Below are positions 41,387 through 54,063 of a stretch of 64,000 bases of DNA, piece by piece. The position numbers were made by a program, and so were the translations under genes. The notes beneath the pieces are model-generated. The model saw only the letters and a list, made by a program, of their open reading frames with translations. It did not search any database and was not told where the DNA came from. The stretch is from contig CM063502.1 of NCBI GenBank assembly GCA_032207245.1, positions 72,209,116 to 72,273,115 on the forward strand, read 5' to 3'. The stretch's first letter is position 1. Each line of letters begins with the position of its first letter. Source of the stretch: Pardosa pseudoannulata (lineage: Eukaryota > Arthropoda > Arachnida > Araneae > Lycosidae).

Positions 41387-41860
41387 ACCAGAACGTGCGA
41401 TAATTATAAAATTCTTTTATTGAGGGCAGGGAAATGCTGTTGCAGCTTTTCAGGAATTCTGACGTCGAAAGAGGTTGCGCCGGAGATTAGTATCTTTACA
41501 AAGAAATGATATCTCAGAATGATATCTCCATTCAAAAGACCTCCGTCATTGAGCATTCAATGCAGCAGAAGTGGAAGATTTTGCGGCAACTTTCTTTACA
41601 ATAAGTAGGTGATAATCTATTCATTTCCACACCACGGCCACTCCATTTTCCCGACCAGCGATTTTTGATTATGGGGCTATTTAAAGAACAAAGTTTATCG
41701 GAGAATAGTTTCAACTTTCGCTGACCCAAAGGACTGTGTATCTTTTCATGTGTGACAGATCATTTACGCTTACCTGCGGTTAGTTGTTGAAAACACTTTT
41801 CATCTCCTGCACATTTTACACCTGAATGAGTTGGTCAATATTGGACAAAATAATTTATGC
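41387..41860 (+). pseudogene. Internally deleted DDE transposase of an arthropod Tc1/mariner-like family
   Basis: The first part (41387-41505) reads LPERAIIIKFFY, then GQGNAVAAFQEF and RRKRLRRRLVSLQ. This is the N-terminal DNA-binding region of a common arthropod transposase ('RA-LVKLFYEG--SA-AALREYRRLKGLRRGP'). About 100 bp later, at about 41605-41770, the C-terminal catalytic end appears: FPHHGHSIFPTSDF-LWGYLKNKVYRR and FADPKDC, then VVENTFHLL at about 41780 (family 'WPPRSPDLNPCDFWLWGYLKD-VY', 'L-DLK--I', 'VEN---R'). Everything between is missing and the frames are broken, so it is inactive. The minus-strand frame 41729-41532 is a shadow. Confidence 0.75.
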
Positions 41861-44800
41861 ATCTAAAGTGTTACTTTAAAATGATATTTAAACTTTCAAT
41901 TGGGATTTAAAGTGTAGAGTTTAACTTCGTAAAATACACTATTATGAATTCTTTCAAGGGTTTCATAAAATTTCATTTAAGTAAACTGTAAATGAAATTA
42001 ATAAAACGTAAAGTTTAAACCACATACTGTCATATAACTAAATAAACATATTATATGATGTTTCATGATCACAATTTGATTATTAGATCATAATTTAATT
42101 TAAGTGGATGTCATTTATGTCACGCAGAATTAATTTAACATCCCGTCAACATTTAAATGACATTTTGGGTGTTGTCAAAATGCTCAATGAAACATGTGAG
42201 TCTATAAAGGTTTAGAAACTCGCTTTAAAATGAACTAGTTTGAAAGAAAGAAATTTCAAAATGATTAATAGATTTATGTTGCATGAAAAATTACCTCAAT
42301 GAATAATTTCTTCTAGTAAACTAACTTCTAATTAACCAAGTCTTTTTAATAATAATAATAAAAAAAACATTTCGTGTTTCATATCTTCACATAAAATTGG
42401 AATGAATGATTTATAGAAAGGTGAAATTAAAATAATATATCTACTGTTAAATCAATTTCTTTGAATTATAAACTTCAGAGATAAAATCTTTTTTATAATA
42501 TAGGGTTGACATCTAATATGTATGTTCTTTTAAAAATTTAATAGAAAAAATAGCAATTAATCGTAAGCTATTCTTACTTCAAAAGTAATTAAAAATTAAA
42601 ATAGAGTATATAACTTTGAAAATAAAATTCTACTATGAATTATATCTAAAATTACATAATAAAATACATTTATTATCTATAAATTTAAATAGAATTTGAA
42701 AAATATTCTTTAAAATATATCATTTTTATCTCATTTATTTTCATACCAAAATACTACATGAATATAACTTTTTTCGGTTTTATTTTCTAAACTTGATGTG
42801 TTCAGAAAATACTAAAGATATATAATGCATAACTAAACTTGATTAAAGCTATATTTCAATTTTCATTTCAAATTGAAACTAGTAATGTTTGCTATTATAT
42901 AAATTAATATTTTGTAATACTTCACAGACTCAAACGCTAAAGCTAAATTTATGTTGCTTGTGTATGTAAAATAACAATAATATCAAAATGACAAAATGAA
43001 TAAATTGATAGCATCAAGGTGAAGAACAAATTTCAATATTTATTAGACCATATACATTTAAAATATATATTTTAGATATTCAAACAAGACAGAATTGTTT
43101 TCGATATACTTCTTTGTTAACTTTTTCAGGTAAAATATAATATTTAATAATGATTCAAAAATTTTTCCCAATAAATAGATTGTCTGTTTTATATATATTT
43201 TAAGTATTGTAAAATCTGTAAATCCGGTAATTTTCTAAATTAATATTTATTTTTTTTTATTAGGATACTGCAAAAATTCGAATTTTAATATTTATCTATA
43301 TTTAATTTGAAAATAAAAACACCGGATTGTGAAAACATACTGGACAAGTAAAATACTTTTAAATCTTTAAGGTTTTTTTCACAAAATATTTTGCTTGTTT
43401 GCATCTATAATGTTTTTGATCTAATGAATATCATTTCTCATTCAGCATGTTGCTTTAATCTTCATGGTATCAAGTCTGTTACTTCATCTTCATTTAATAA
43501 CTATATTTATATAAACTAAAATTTTGCTGACCTTAAAAAATAATGTTTAATAATTTTATAAATGATAGGGAAATGGTTTTATCGCAACAATTGATGTATT
43601 ATTTTAATCAAATAAGTATACCGAAATATAATAACCCAATTACATAAAATAAAATTTTAAAATATAAATTTTTTTACCCAAGAAAATGTATTGTTACTTT
43701 GACTAAAGCGAAAATTATATTTTATTCGAAGAATTATTTAAAATGTCGTGTAATCAACAGCCCTATTTTTGCTTAATTATATATTATATTCTTTTATAAA
43801 GAGTAAGACTTCCTAATCCTGAAAAACTATTTATTTTTTCTTAACAAACATCGAATACTAATATTAATATTTTATATATGCCTAAGTATTAGTTATAAGA
43901 AATAAAAATACCGAGTTATAAAAATATTCTAAATACAATAAAAATAAAAATAAATGATTTGAAATTCTTTTCCAATAAAAGTGTTGTTACTTTTATCTTA
44001 AATCGTATAGAACTTTAAATCTGCAAAATATTATTTCGGAATATTATTTCCCATTCGACCACTTGTTTTGATGTTCATGTAATCAAATCTCCCCCGGAAA
44101 TGTCGAAAAAGTATATCGATGTAAAACAAACGAAAAACACTCTCCGGAACTGAAATCAATTCTTTGTTGAATGAGGAATTTCTGAACTCCTGTGAGAAAA
44201 ACTTTGACTGGTATAAAAAGGACTACATGTGGTTTTACTAAACGAGAAAATGTTTGAACATTATCGAAAACAGATGGGATTTTTCTCAAAAAATGCAGAA
44301 ATGATGCCTGATAGCTGAATTCTTTTAAAGGTGGCTACCAATGTTGGAAGCATTTAAAAAATAGAGAATTTTTGAAACGCATACTTTTCTAGTTTCAATG
44401 TGATTGAATAAACCTGAAAAAGTTATATAATATTATAAATAATTCAAAAGTTTCAAAAATGTATTATTTTAGACATTTCTTTTGTATTATTCGTGCATAA
44501 GAAAATTAAGGGTGGATTCATTTATAATTTTTCTACAGATTCCTCATATTGGTCAAATATTGTAAAAAATTTCTGAGATATAATAAATAAATGACATTTT
44601 GTCTCATATAAATATGACTAAATATTTTATTGACACTATAAATAATTTATTAAAATTTGAACAGTAGAAATTTTAAAAAGTTCAGAATTCAAATACACTT
44701 TTTCTTGAAATTATAAGAGAATAACGTTTAGAGTCTTATAGATCACTATATGCTATACAAATATAAGTTAAGGACGCTTTGTCATGTTAATTATTTTAAC

Positions 44801-46050
44801 TTTTAACAGTACTAATCACTAGAACTAAACATCAATCTAAAAATATACATTTTTGGGCTCCATTTTCTATCCTTAAAAATATAAATACAAATTTTAATCT
44901 CTTTTGTAATTTTTTAAAAGTACAGCTTGATGATAAAGATATCTATGTGATATTTTTATAATATAGGTTATTGCAACTGGAAAGTCAGATAACTTCTTGA
45001 TTGATCCATTCTTGTTTGATTGATTCTTCAATGATTCTTTCATGATCAACTACGTGATTGATTTTAAACTGAAATTAGGCATGAGAAGTAATAATAAAAA
45101 ATAATAATGAACCAACAAAAAAATTAAAGTATTAAAATGAATAAAAGTATAAATTGCAAGGGAACAATTATTGTCACTAAACGATATAACTATTTATTCC
45201 CATATAATGATACATTTAAAAAACATTCACTTTTTATCCGGAGTATGTAGGAAAAATTTACTTTTTCCTATTAAGCCTTTTTTAATACAAATACAGGCTC
45301 TTTAGCTTTCTGCTTTCGAGGCTCTACTATTACTATTCATATATCCTAAAAAAATGTTCTCAAACGATTAAACAGTTTTGATCTACATGCGCTTAAAGCA
45401 TTGAAAATCAAAATTATGTATTTTTATTATAGTATAAACTTAAAATAAATATTTCACTGATTCTAGTATAGAGTTAAAATATATAAAGTATTAGAAAATC
45501 ACAAATAAATGTTAGTATATATGTGTGATATAAAGACATTATTACCATACGTATGTTCATTACAAAATCAATAATTTAACAGTTTTATTTAGATCAGCAT
45601 AATTCGATATACCATGCTTGATGCACGTTCACCCATGAAGTGAAATGTTATTTTTATACTTATGTATACATGAAATATGAGCAAGATTCATCCAAAAGCA
45701 CAACACATTTTATTTCTGGTGACGATACATCAAATCAATACAACAGTCCAAAACTTTTTGAACATCGTGCACACGCGCTTTTAAAGTAGGGATTTCTCAA
45801 GTAAAAAGGCTATGAATAATCCCTAAACACATTTGTTCCCATGATAAAAATTACTACTCATACAATTAATACTCATGTTTAAAGAGAACGCGTTTACTAA
45901 TGGCTAAAGAAGTACAGACAGAGTCTGAATTAAGTCTATAACGTGCCTCGAGGGAAAAATCAGAATTACCGTGCAAACCCAAACGTAATTTATGAACAGA
46001 AGTTATTAAATTAATATTAAAATATGTAAATAAGGTATTCTAATATTACA
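41861..46050. other. AT-rich non-coding DNA, about 4.2 kb, nothing recognised
   Basis: No SINE, transposase or convincing gene. The 68-codon minus-strand frame at 44289-44083 lies in a slightly GC-richer patch; no motif seen. Confidence 0.5.
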
Positions 46051-46953
<903 letters not shown>

Positions 46954-47252
46954 TCTACGTTATGATACATGTAAAATTAAAGGGTTCTTGTTGTTACTTA
47001 TAAAAAAATTTATTTAATAATAATTAACTATTCATAAATCGTATTGTATGCCTTTAAATGGCTGATTTTTATTCGTTAATAATATAGAAAATATGCTCCT
47101 GACCGAATGCTGCCCCAGAGAATATGTATTTTATTATATATCGTAACTAATATATGTTTTATTCATGTTTTGTTGGATATTAAAGTCTATTACTTATCGT
47201 AGAAAGTGACCATGCTTTTTATCTTATCGGCATCATTTTACATAGGGAAAAC
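46954..47252. other. AT-rich non-coding DNA, nothing recognised
   Basis: No supported feature. Confidence 0.45.
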
Positions 47253-47415
47253 AGTAATTATGCATATGCATGAGTAAATATCTTTTATTAAATTGAATCT
47301 GAAACATTTTTTCTCTAAAATACCATTTAACTAATTTGAAGGAATAGAGAATTTATAAATAAAAGTAGCTAAAAATATTCAGTAAACCTCTATAAGCCAT
47401 TTTTTATGTATTAAA
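47253..47415 (+). repeat. 163-bp tandem duplication, unit 1
   Basis: Runs from AGTAATTATGCATATGCATG to TTTTTATGTATTAAA. Unit 2 appears identical as far as can be read, so the duplication should be recent or kept identical by gene conversion. Confidence 0.95.
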
Positions 47416-47422
47416 CTTATCT

Positions 47423-47585
47423 AGTAATTATGCATATGCATGAGTAAATATCTTTTATTAAATTGAATCTGAAACATTTTTTCTCTAAAATACCATTTAA
47501 CTAATTTGAAGGAATAGAGAATTTATAAATAAAAGTAGCTAAAAATATTCAGTAAACCTCTATAAGCCATTTTTTATGTATTAAA
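47423..47585 (+). repeat. 163-bp tandem duplication, unit 2
   Basis: Repeats unit 1 with a 170-bp period and a 7-bp spacer (CTTATCT). Confidence 0.95.
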
Positions 47586-49360
47586 ACACTGTATTTGTTA
47601 ATATATGTAGTATTTCCTAAATACTGAATGTAAATAATTAATGTAGTTTCAGATAGAATTTTTCTTAATTTGTCAGTTTTAGAACATATACCTTAAATAT
47701 GCGGAATATTTGTCCGAAATAGGATTGCTATTCAATCAATTTAAATTTTACAGGATTATTATTTTTTTTTTGCTTTAAATTTCACAATTAACGGATATTA
47801 TTAACTCTTCATATAGAACATGTCCGAGAACTGGCATTAGTAAAATTTACAAAGCTAGTTTCGTTGATCGTTGCTATTTTGCAACTTTGCAATTCCCGTT
47901 TTAGTCGTAGAAATCCTATCAAATGACCGTTCTGTATTTAACTGTCATATCAATATTTATTTTATTCTCCGATCCAATACACATCGTTATTACTAAAAGT
48001 AAACTTTATATTCATTACATTAAAAAAAATTGAAACCGAAGAAGATTTTTCAGACGTTACTTTCACATATTTTATACAGTAATATTTGTGGAAAATATTT
48101 TCCAGCATTTAAGGCGGTATTGTATCTTTGAAGATGAGATCCATTCATCATAAGACCTTTTATTTATCTTGAAATAAAAGTTATTTGTTTAGTATAAAAT
48201 AATTCTTATATGTTTAAGAATGGTCAGATTTTATATTATTTTGTTATATTGAGCTTATATTTTTATAAACATAAAATAAGTAACCATATAAAAATGTTCA
48301 AATACATCTACCCGCAGAATACCTTTTCAAATATGTAATTTAAAAACTAATATTTCATATTTAACTAATGAGTTTTTTCTCTATACTCAAGTATTATTAA
48401 GCTAGCGATATATTTTATTTTATATTGTGTCAATCTATTTTTTATTTAACACCTATTTATATTGTTTTTTTTATACTTTTATATTTAAAACGTCCCCTAC
48501 CCGTAATGCTTTAGATATAATAACTGAAAAAACTAAATTCATTTTCATATAAAAATCAATTTCTAGCGTGTAAATGAGTTATATATCTCAGTTAGTATGT
48601 ATTTTTGTTATTTTAAAAATATGCTACTTGAAATGATAAAACTAAATATATTTTTTTTTCAAAACAAGAATATCATTTTAAGAACTTGTACAAATGCAGA
48701 TCAGAACATTTTATTTTTGGATAAGTCCTAAATGTCTTTAAAAAATAAGACAACAGTTTATGGCATACTGTTAAAAATGACCGTAAGCTTTCCCTTCTAA
48801 AGTTACAATTCAAAAATATTTAATTAATGTGAATAATAGGAAATGTAAATAACTTTCATTTTCTATTTCATTCAGTTGTATTTATTTTGAAAGATTTTTC
48901 ATAGTTTGTAATTTTCCTAAGTTGTTTATCAGTTAAATAAGTCTTACATACAAAAAAAAATGCTTTTCAATGTAAGACTAATTTATACATTCATTTTGTT
49001 TATTTTTCTTTATTGTGCTACATACTTTCATATAGTTATTTTTCGTACTCTTTACTAAATAATACGTGATATATCTTCTCGAATTTAATTTTAGCGGCTG
49101 AAATCTGCTACTTCCTTTTATCTAACACATATGCTCATTATATGGCTGCAACAGTCACAGCTTAATGGAATCTTGCTACCTTCTGCGATACTCTGGAAAT
49201 TCTCTAATTATACACTTGTAATGGTTATTTTAGTCTTTTTCTCTGTACTAAAGATCTTTGCGTGAATTTAGTTTAGAGTTAATGGATTCAATGATGTTTA
49301 TATATTCATAGCAAATTTATTTAAATTCAATTACTTTAAAAGCTTTAAGGATTTATACAG

Positions 49361-49363
<3 letters not shown>
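47586..49363. other. AT-rich non-coding DNA, nothing recognised
   Basis: No supported feature. Confidence 0.5.
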
Positions 49364-49450
<87 letters not shown>

Positions 49451-49480
49451 TGTGTGGTGTGTGGGTGGGTGTGTTTGAGT
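49364..49480. repeat. Compound (TA)n(TG)n array
   Basis: About 30 TA units then TG units that degrade into TGTGGTGTGTGGGTGGGTG. Read on the minus strand the order is (CA)n then (TA)n, as in the other compound arrays of this window. Confidence 0.95.
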
Positions 49481-49499
49481 GTGCATATGTATGTATATA

Positions 49500-50905
49500 T
49501 ACAAAATATCTCATAATTAACAAATTTATGTAGTAATGGCACTTTTTCAACAAATTAAATGTTTATTGAAGGGATATTTGCTTTTAAGGTGTAATAAATT
49601 TATTAAAGTTTAAAGCAAAGTAATTTATTCAATTATCTATCAGAACCTTTTTGAATGTAGAAAAAGAAAATTTCTAAAGATGAACAAAATTTAGACTAAT
49701 TCACTTTTTACCATATAAAACTAATAATTATTAAAAAATGGCTGGACACAATAAAAAGTGATATTTCAAAAAAAACCAGTACATATTTTATGTATATATA
49801 TATATTGTTCTCTTAAGGATATGTAGTCTTCATTTTTGGTTCCTAAATCTATAAAAATACAAAAATGTGTAGATAACAGTTCGTTTTCAATTACAAAACT
49901 TTATTCTATGTATCTAATTGTCTACTATAGTAAATATTCCAGACTGTAAAAATTATAATTTTAAAATTTTTTAACCTTTTGCTTGTTCACAGTTTAGCAT
50001 TTTGATAAATATGATGAATTTCCGATTTGGGAATATGCCGCTAATATAGTAAATTCTATAGTAATAAATTGATTATTTAAATTTTGACAATTACTCTTTA
50101 GTTTGCCGAGATTTTGACTTATTGCTGTGGAAATACATTGTCATCTTATTTTGATGTGTTTCTAACACTAACAGTAGTAAAAATTAACTGTAGTAAAAAA
50201 TCAATTATCGTAACATAAAAAACTGTAATAAATGTAGTAAAATATTTAAGTGTAAATTGCAAAACAAGCATACTCAGTTTTGTTAGGCAGATTTTACTGT
50301 TCTTTTATTTACATACATAATCAGAAGCGATTCAGTTTTATTTGCACAGTGTTTCATACTTTTAGAATAGCATTTCACATGGTTCTTGAAATATGGATAG
50401 TGAATTAATTGAATTTTATTTCAAAACGTTGTTGTAATGTATCTTTCTGTAATGTTTGCGTTTCATTTTACTTCATTATATTTAAAACATTCTAACTGTA
50501 AAAATGCAAAAATGACTTTTTTTACACTGAAAAAGATAAACTAATAAATTAAATATATTGAACTGAAATCTGATTTAAATAAAAAGAAAATTAATAAATT
50601 ATGTATAAAGAACATTCCAATAAAAAGAAGAGATAAATATTTTTGTAGCCAAAATATAAAAGGTCAGATGATTTTTCAAAATGTTAACTGAATGTTTATA
50701 AATATTTTAAAAGAAGCAAATGATTTTATTTCCCAAGTTTCACGGTTACCAAGGAACTGTTCTTATTTATTTTTTTAAAAATAGAATTGTGTTATGTCAT
50801 GCAATTTGCTAATGTGTGGGCAATTCATAAACATTTAAGTTAAATAAATAAGTTTGCATAGACAAGTGTTTTGATGACATGCGGATTCTAAAGAAATAAG
50901 TTTGT
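49500..50905. other. AT-rich non-coding DNA, nothing recognised
   Basis: No supported feature. Confidence 0.5.
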
Positions 50906-50909
50906 TTGC

Positions 50910-51800
50910 AAAAGTGTCTCCTAAACGTGGACGACCATAAAATGCTGTGAATGATGTAAATATTAGAAATTAGATTATAATGACTGTGGATCTACGAATA
51001 TCAAGTGAAGACAAGTAGCGTCATTAAAACTACTCTCACAAAAAGGTCAATATTTTATATTCTACTCGACAATTTACAGATTCACAATGTTTTGTCCAAA
51101 TAGATCCCTCATCATCTTCCTAAAGAAAAAATGCAAACAAGAATTTACCAATATTATGAACAGAAACAGATGATTCAAAGGGATCCGAATTTAATAAAAA
51201 CTAATAACATGTGTTGAAACTCAGGCATATCGTTTTGATCTATTTTCTAAGTCCCCAAGTGTATGGGAATATACTTTTTCACTTCTCCCAAAAAAGATTA
51301 TACAAACGAAATCTGCTGGGAAGAACATAATGATTATTTTTGGGGGGTATTATCAAGATGTTAGCTATCAGAATTCTGTGTCTCTAAAGACTACTACGAA
51401 TGGGGATGTCTAAGCTTCAGTTTTCAAAATTTTCGGACAATGCTTATCTATAACGAATTTTGAACTGAGAGGGAGCTGAATATCATATAATGCTAAACCT
51501 CCCCCGCTTGTCACTTTTGATCAGCAATACCTTAGTAAATGCAATATTTGAATCATGCCACAACCATTTTATAGTCTAGATACCACCCCTTGCGATTTGT
51601 TGCTTTTTCTGATGTTGAAGGAGAATCTCCATGGAAGAAAGTTTAATATAGATTCTAGCGTTATTAAAGTAGTGCTCGCCTTTTGAAGCAACTTTCAGAA
51701 AACAAATAATTCTACATCTTTAAAAAATGAGTTGAACGACAGGACTGTTGCAAATCGTTTGAAGGAAAGTATTTTGAAAAAGAATGATTTATTTTTAAAG
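50910..51800 (+). pseudogene. Decayed mariner-type transposase
   Basis: Plus-strand pieces across many frameshifts: KVSPKRGRPKNAVNDVNIR at about 50910-50966 (the GRP linker of mariner and related enzymes), then the C-terminal end at about 51585-51780: TTPCDLLLFLMLKENLHGRK, then FNIDSSVIK, then NDRTVANRLKE..YFEKE-like text. The family pattern is 'PDLAPCDFFLFPKLKE-L+GR+F---EE', 'R-KKC--L-G-YFE-D'. The Asp in the DLLLF/CDFFLF segment is the last catalytic residue of the mariner DD34D type. The central part is unreadable. No inverted repeats were found. Inactive. Confidence 0.72.
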
Positions 51801-51913
51801 TCTGGATAATTATTGACTTTCTTTATGATTTTCTTCTCAGTTTATATGAAACGTCATTTGTATATTAATAATTAAATATAAATTTAATAAAAAGTAAATC
51901 AATGAATTAAATA

Positions 51914-52217
51914 TTGTCATGTAGGAGCTTAAGGTGCAACACAATAAAACAAACACCCAGGCAGTAGAGTTAATATACTTTATTACCTCAACTCAAAGAG
52001 CGAATTACAATTGCAAGCTCTGCACAACTCTGAACCCAGAAATCTCTGTGACTGAACATTTATAGCACCAGGGAAAGTTCCAGAAATCTGGCTGGGAAGA
52101 CAACAAAAGTTTTACTGCGCAACACAGAGATATGATGAATATTCCAGAATACTTTTCTGGTAAACCAAAGAAAAGACGAGAATCTCCTGGAACACGAAAT
52201 ACAGTAGAACATACATA
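51914..52217 (-). mobile_element. LTR-like insertion, possible solo LTR
   Basis: A GC-richer 300-bp segment with no coding frame, lying between 13-bp direct repeats aatgaattaaata (51901-51913 and 52218-52230). Read on the minus strand it contains TATAAATG, then further on GGTAATAAAGTAT (a polyadenylation-like AATAAA), and can be bounded by TGT..ACA, as a retroviral-type LTR would be. A 13-bp duplication is too long for an LTR integrase (normally 4-6 bp), so either the direct repeat is partly chance or the segment is a retroposed RNA. No internal retroelement domains lie nearby. Confidence 0.4.
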
Positions 52218-52246
52218 AATGAATTAAATAAATATTTATACGGATT

Positions 52247-52320
52247 TTAAATTCTATCGTCTCTACCGGAGTTTGAACTCAAGTCCTCTTGATAACAAGA
52301 CGTGTAGGATGACCATTCTG
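52247..52320 (-). mobile_element. tRNA-like fragment, probably a SINE head
   Basis: On the minus strand it reads TATGCATAGCAGAATGGTCA, then CCTACACGTCTTGTTATCAA, then a box B-like GAGTTCAAACTCC. A-box, anticodon-arm and B-box positions are arranged as in a tRNA, but stems are imperfect, so it is not a functional tRNA gene. It differs from the main SINE family in the window. Confidence 0.5.
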
Positions 52321-52364
52321 CTATGCATACTTCAAAGCGTCCTTTCAATATATATATTAACTAT

Positions 52365-52366
<2 letters not shown>

Positions 52367-52424
<58 letters not shown>
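52367..52424. repeat. (TA)n microsatellite
   Basis: About 29 TA units, 47 bp from the tRNA-like fragment. Confidence 0.95.
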
Positions 52425-52427
<3 letters not shown>

Positions 52428-52881
52428 AATAAAAATGTAAATAAAATTATTATAAATAAAATTAAAAATTAATTAAAAATTTAAATTAACATAAATTAAT
52501 AATTGTAAACGTTTTGACTGTTAATTTGGACGTATTTAATAAACTTCAGCATAGAAATTATTCATAAAAATGTGATTATTTCCAGGCACAATACTAAGAG
52601 AAATATAAGCTGTTTAGTTTTTAAAATCAGTTCCACTCATGCATTATTTAATTTCAGTGTTATTTATGCATATTTTATTTGAAATACATCTTAACTTTGT
52701 TAATCGTAGGAACTAAAGAATAACGATATGCTAAGATATTATTATAACGGTTTATGTCATAAAATTAATAAGAAATTTATTTCTTCGCTGAGATCAACAT
52801 AGAAATATTTCATCGATGAAGAAGAATAAATTAATTCATGATTTCAAATAAACCTAATAATACTTTTTATTTTATATAACA

Positions 52882-53215
52882 GTAAAAAAAGTATTGCACT
52901 TTCATGACTATAACACAAATAAAATTTACTGTCAATAAAAGCTTCCCCATTTCTTTCAGTTGAGACAGTTGAGAATTTATGTTCTCATCTTCAGAAAGAA
53001 TTTACACCTATACAAAATTTTATAGCCTTGGTGAATTTAACAGTGTTCGGAAAAGGAAAATGAAATTTCAATATTACTCCAATTTTTATAACAGTTACTC
53101 TTCTATATTTTTTAATTAAAGAATAATTAGTTTTATATTAAATCCTGAAATATGTTTTATTTGTTCTTGCAATTTACTGTTAGTTTATAAGATGAAATTT
53201 TTCTTTTAGTTTGAA
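52882..53215 (+). repeat. Diverged third copy of the 52.9-57.3 kb repeat family
   Basis: Aligns by eye with 54180-54470 and 55806-56096: shared landmarks are CAGTTGAGACAGTT/CAGTTAGACAGTTT, GCCTTGG/GCCTTAG, CAGTGTTCGG/CAGTGTTCGAG and AAGGAAAATGAAATTT. Much more diverged than the two 1.6-kb copies are from each other. Confidence 0.7.
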
Positions 53216-53401
53216 ATAACTAAGGGGGATGCATTAGAATTTAATTTATTAATTGTAGAAAATTTAAAACTTCAAAGACATGTAAAGTCTCCTATATTAA
53301 ACTTCTTGAGTATTTATATAGTACGACTGATTATTTTAGAAACAGAGTATCAAAGATCTTTTTAATGGATTTAGAGTATAAAATATTAGTGCATTAAAGA
53401 A

Positions 53402-53685
53402 TGAGTGTTCTTTGTTGAATATTATTAAAGATTGTGTTAAATCTAAGTTACTATGTAGGACTCAAATTAAAAGAAATAGAAAATTTAAATTTCTTATGGC
53501 TGTTCTTTGCTGAATACTATTAAAGATTTTGTTAAATTTAAGTTACTATGGAGTTCTCAGATTAAAAGGAATATGAAATTTAAATTTCTTATGAGTGTGC
53601 CTTGCTGAATATTATTAAAGATTGTATTAAATCTAAGTTACTATAGAGTGATCAAATTAAAAGTAATAGGGAATTTAAATTTCTG
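53402..53685 (+). repeat. 95-bp tandem repeat, three units
   Basis: Units start at about 53406, 53501 and 53596, marked by TGTTCTTTG/TGTTCTTTG/TGTGCCTTG, and each contains ATTAAAGATT and AAATTTAAATTTCT. A 95-bp period is not a multiple of three, so this is not a coding repeat. Confidence 0.85.
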
Positions 53686-54063
53686 CAAATATAAGATAAT
53701 GTCCTCATTAGTGATAGGCTGTCATTTTAAACAATATCCAATGTCATTTATATAAAAAAAACTCACCTTTGTTAGCTTTCTAAGCATATTACTCCACAGA
53801 GAAGCTTTATAAAGATAACTATTGCTGAGAATAATTTCAGTCAATGGTAGACCTGTAATTTTATATATAATGCTCTAAAACATAGAATATATCAACTACA
53901 AAATTATAAATGTAAAAATAGTAAATAATAGCAGTGGAAACTGACAAAAATATGATTGATTAATTGTAGGATTATCATCCAACTTCATTAAAAAGAAAAC
54001 TTCATTCTGTTAAAAATACATGAATTTTACATATTAAATTTTAGCTGTCCATTAATAAGAGGC

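Noticed and set aside
52247..52320. Functional tRNA gene on the minus strand
   Set aside because: Box-like motifs and an anticodon-like arm are visible, but the anticodon loop and acceptor stem cannot be folded into a standard tRNA.
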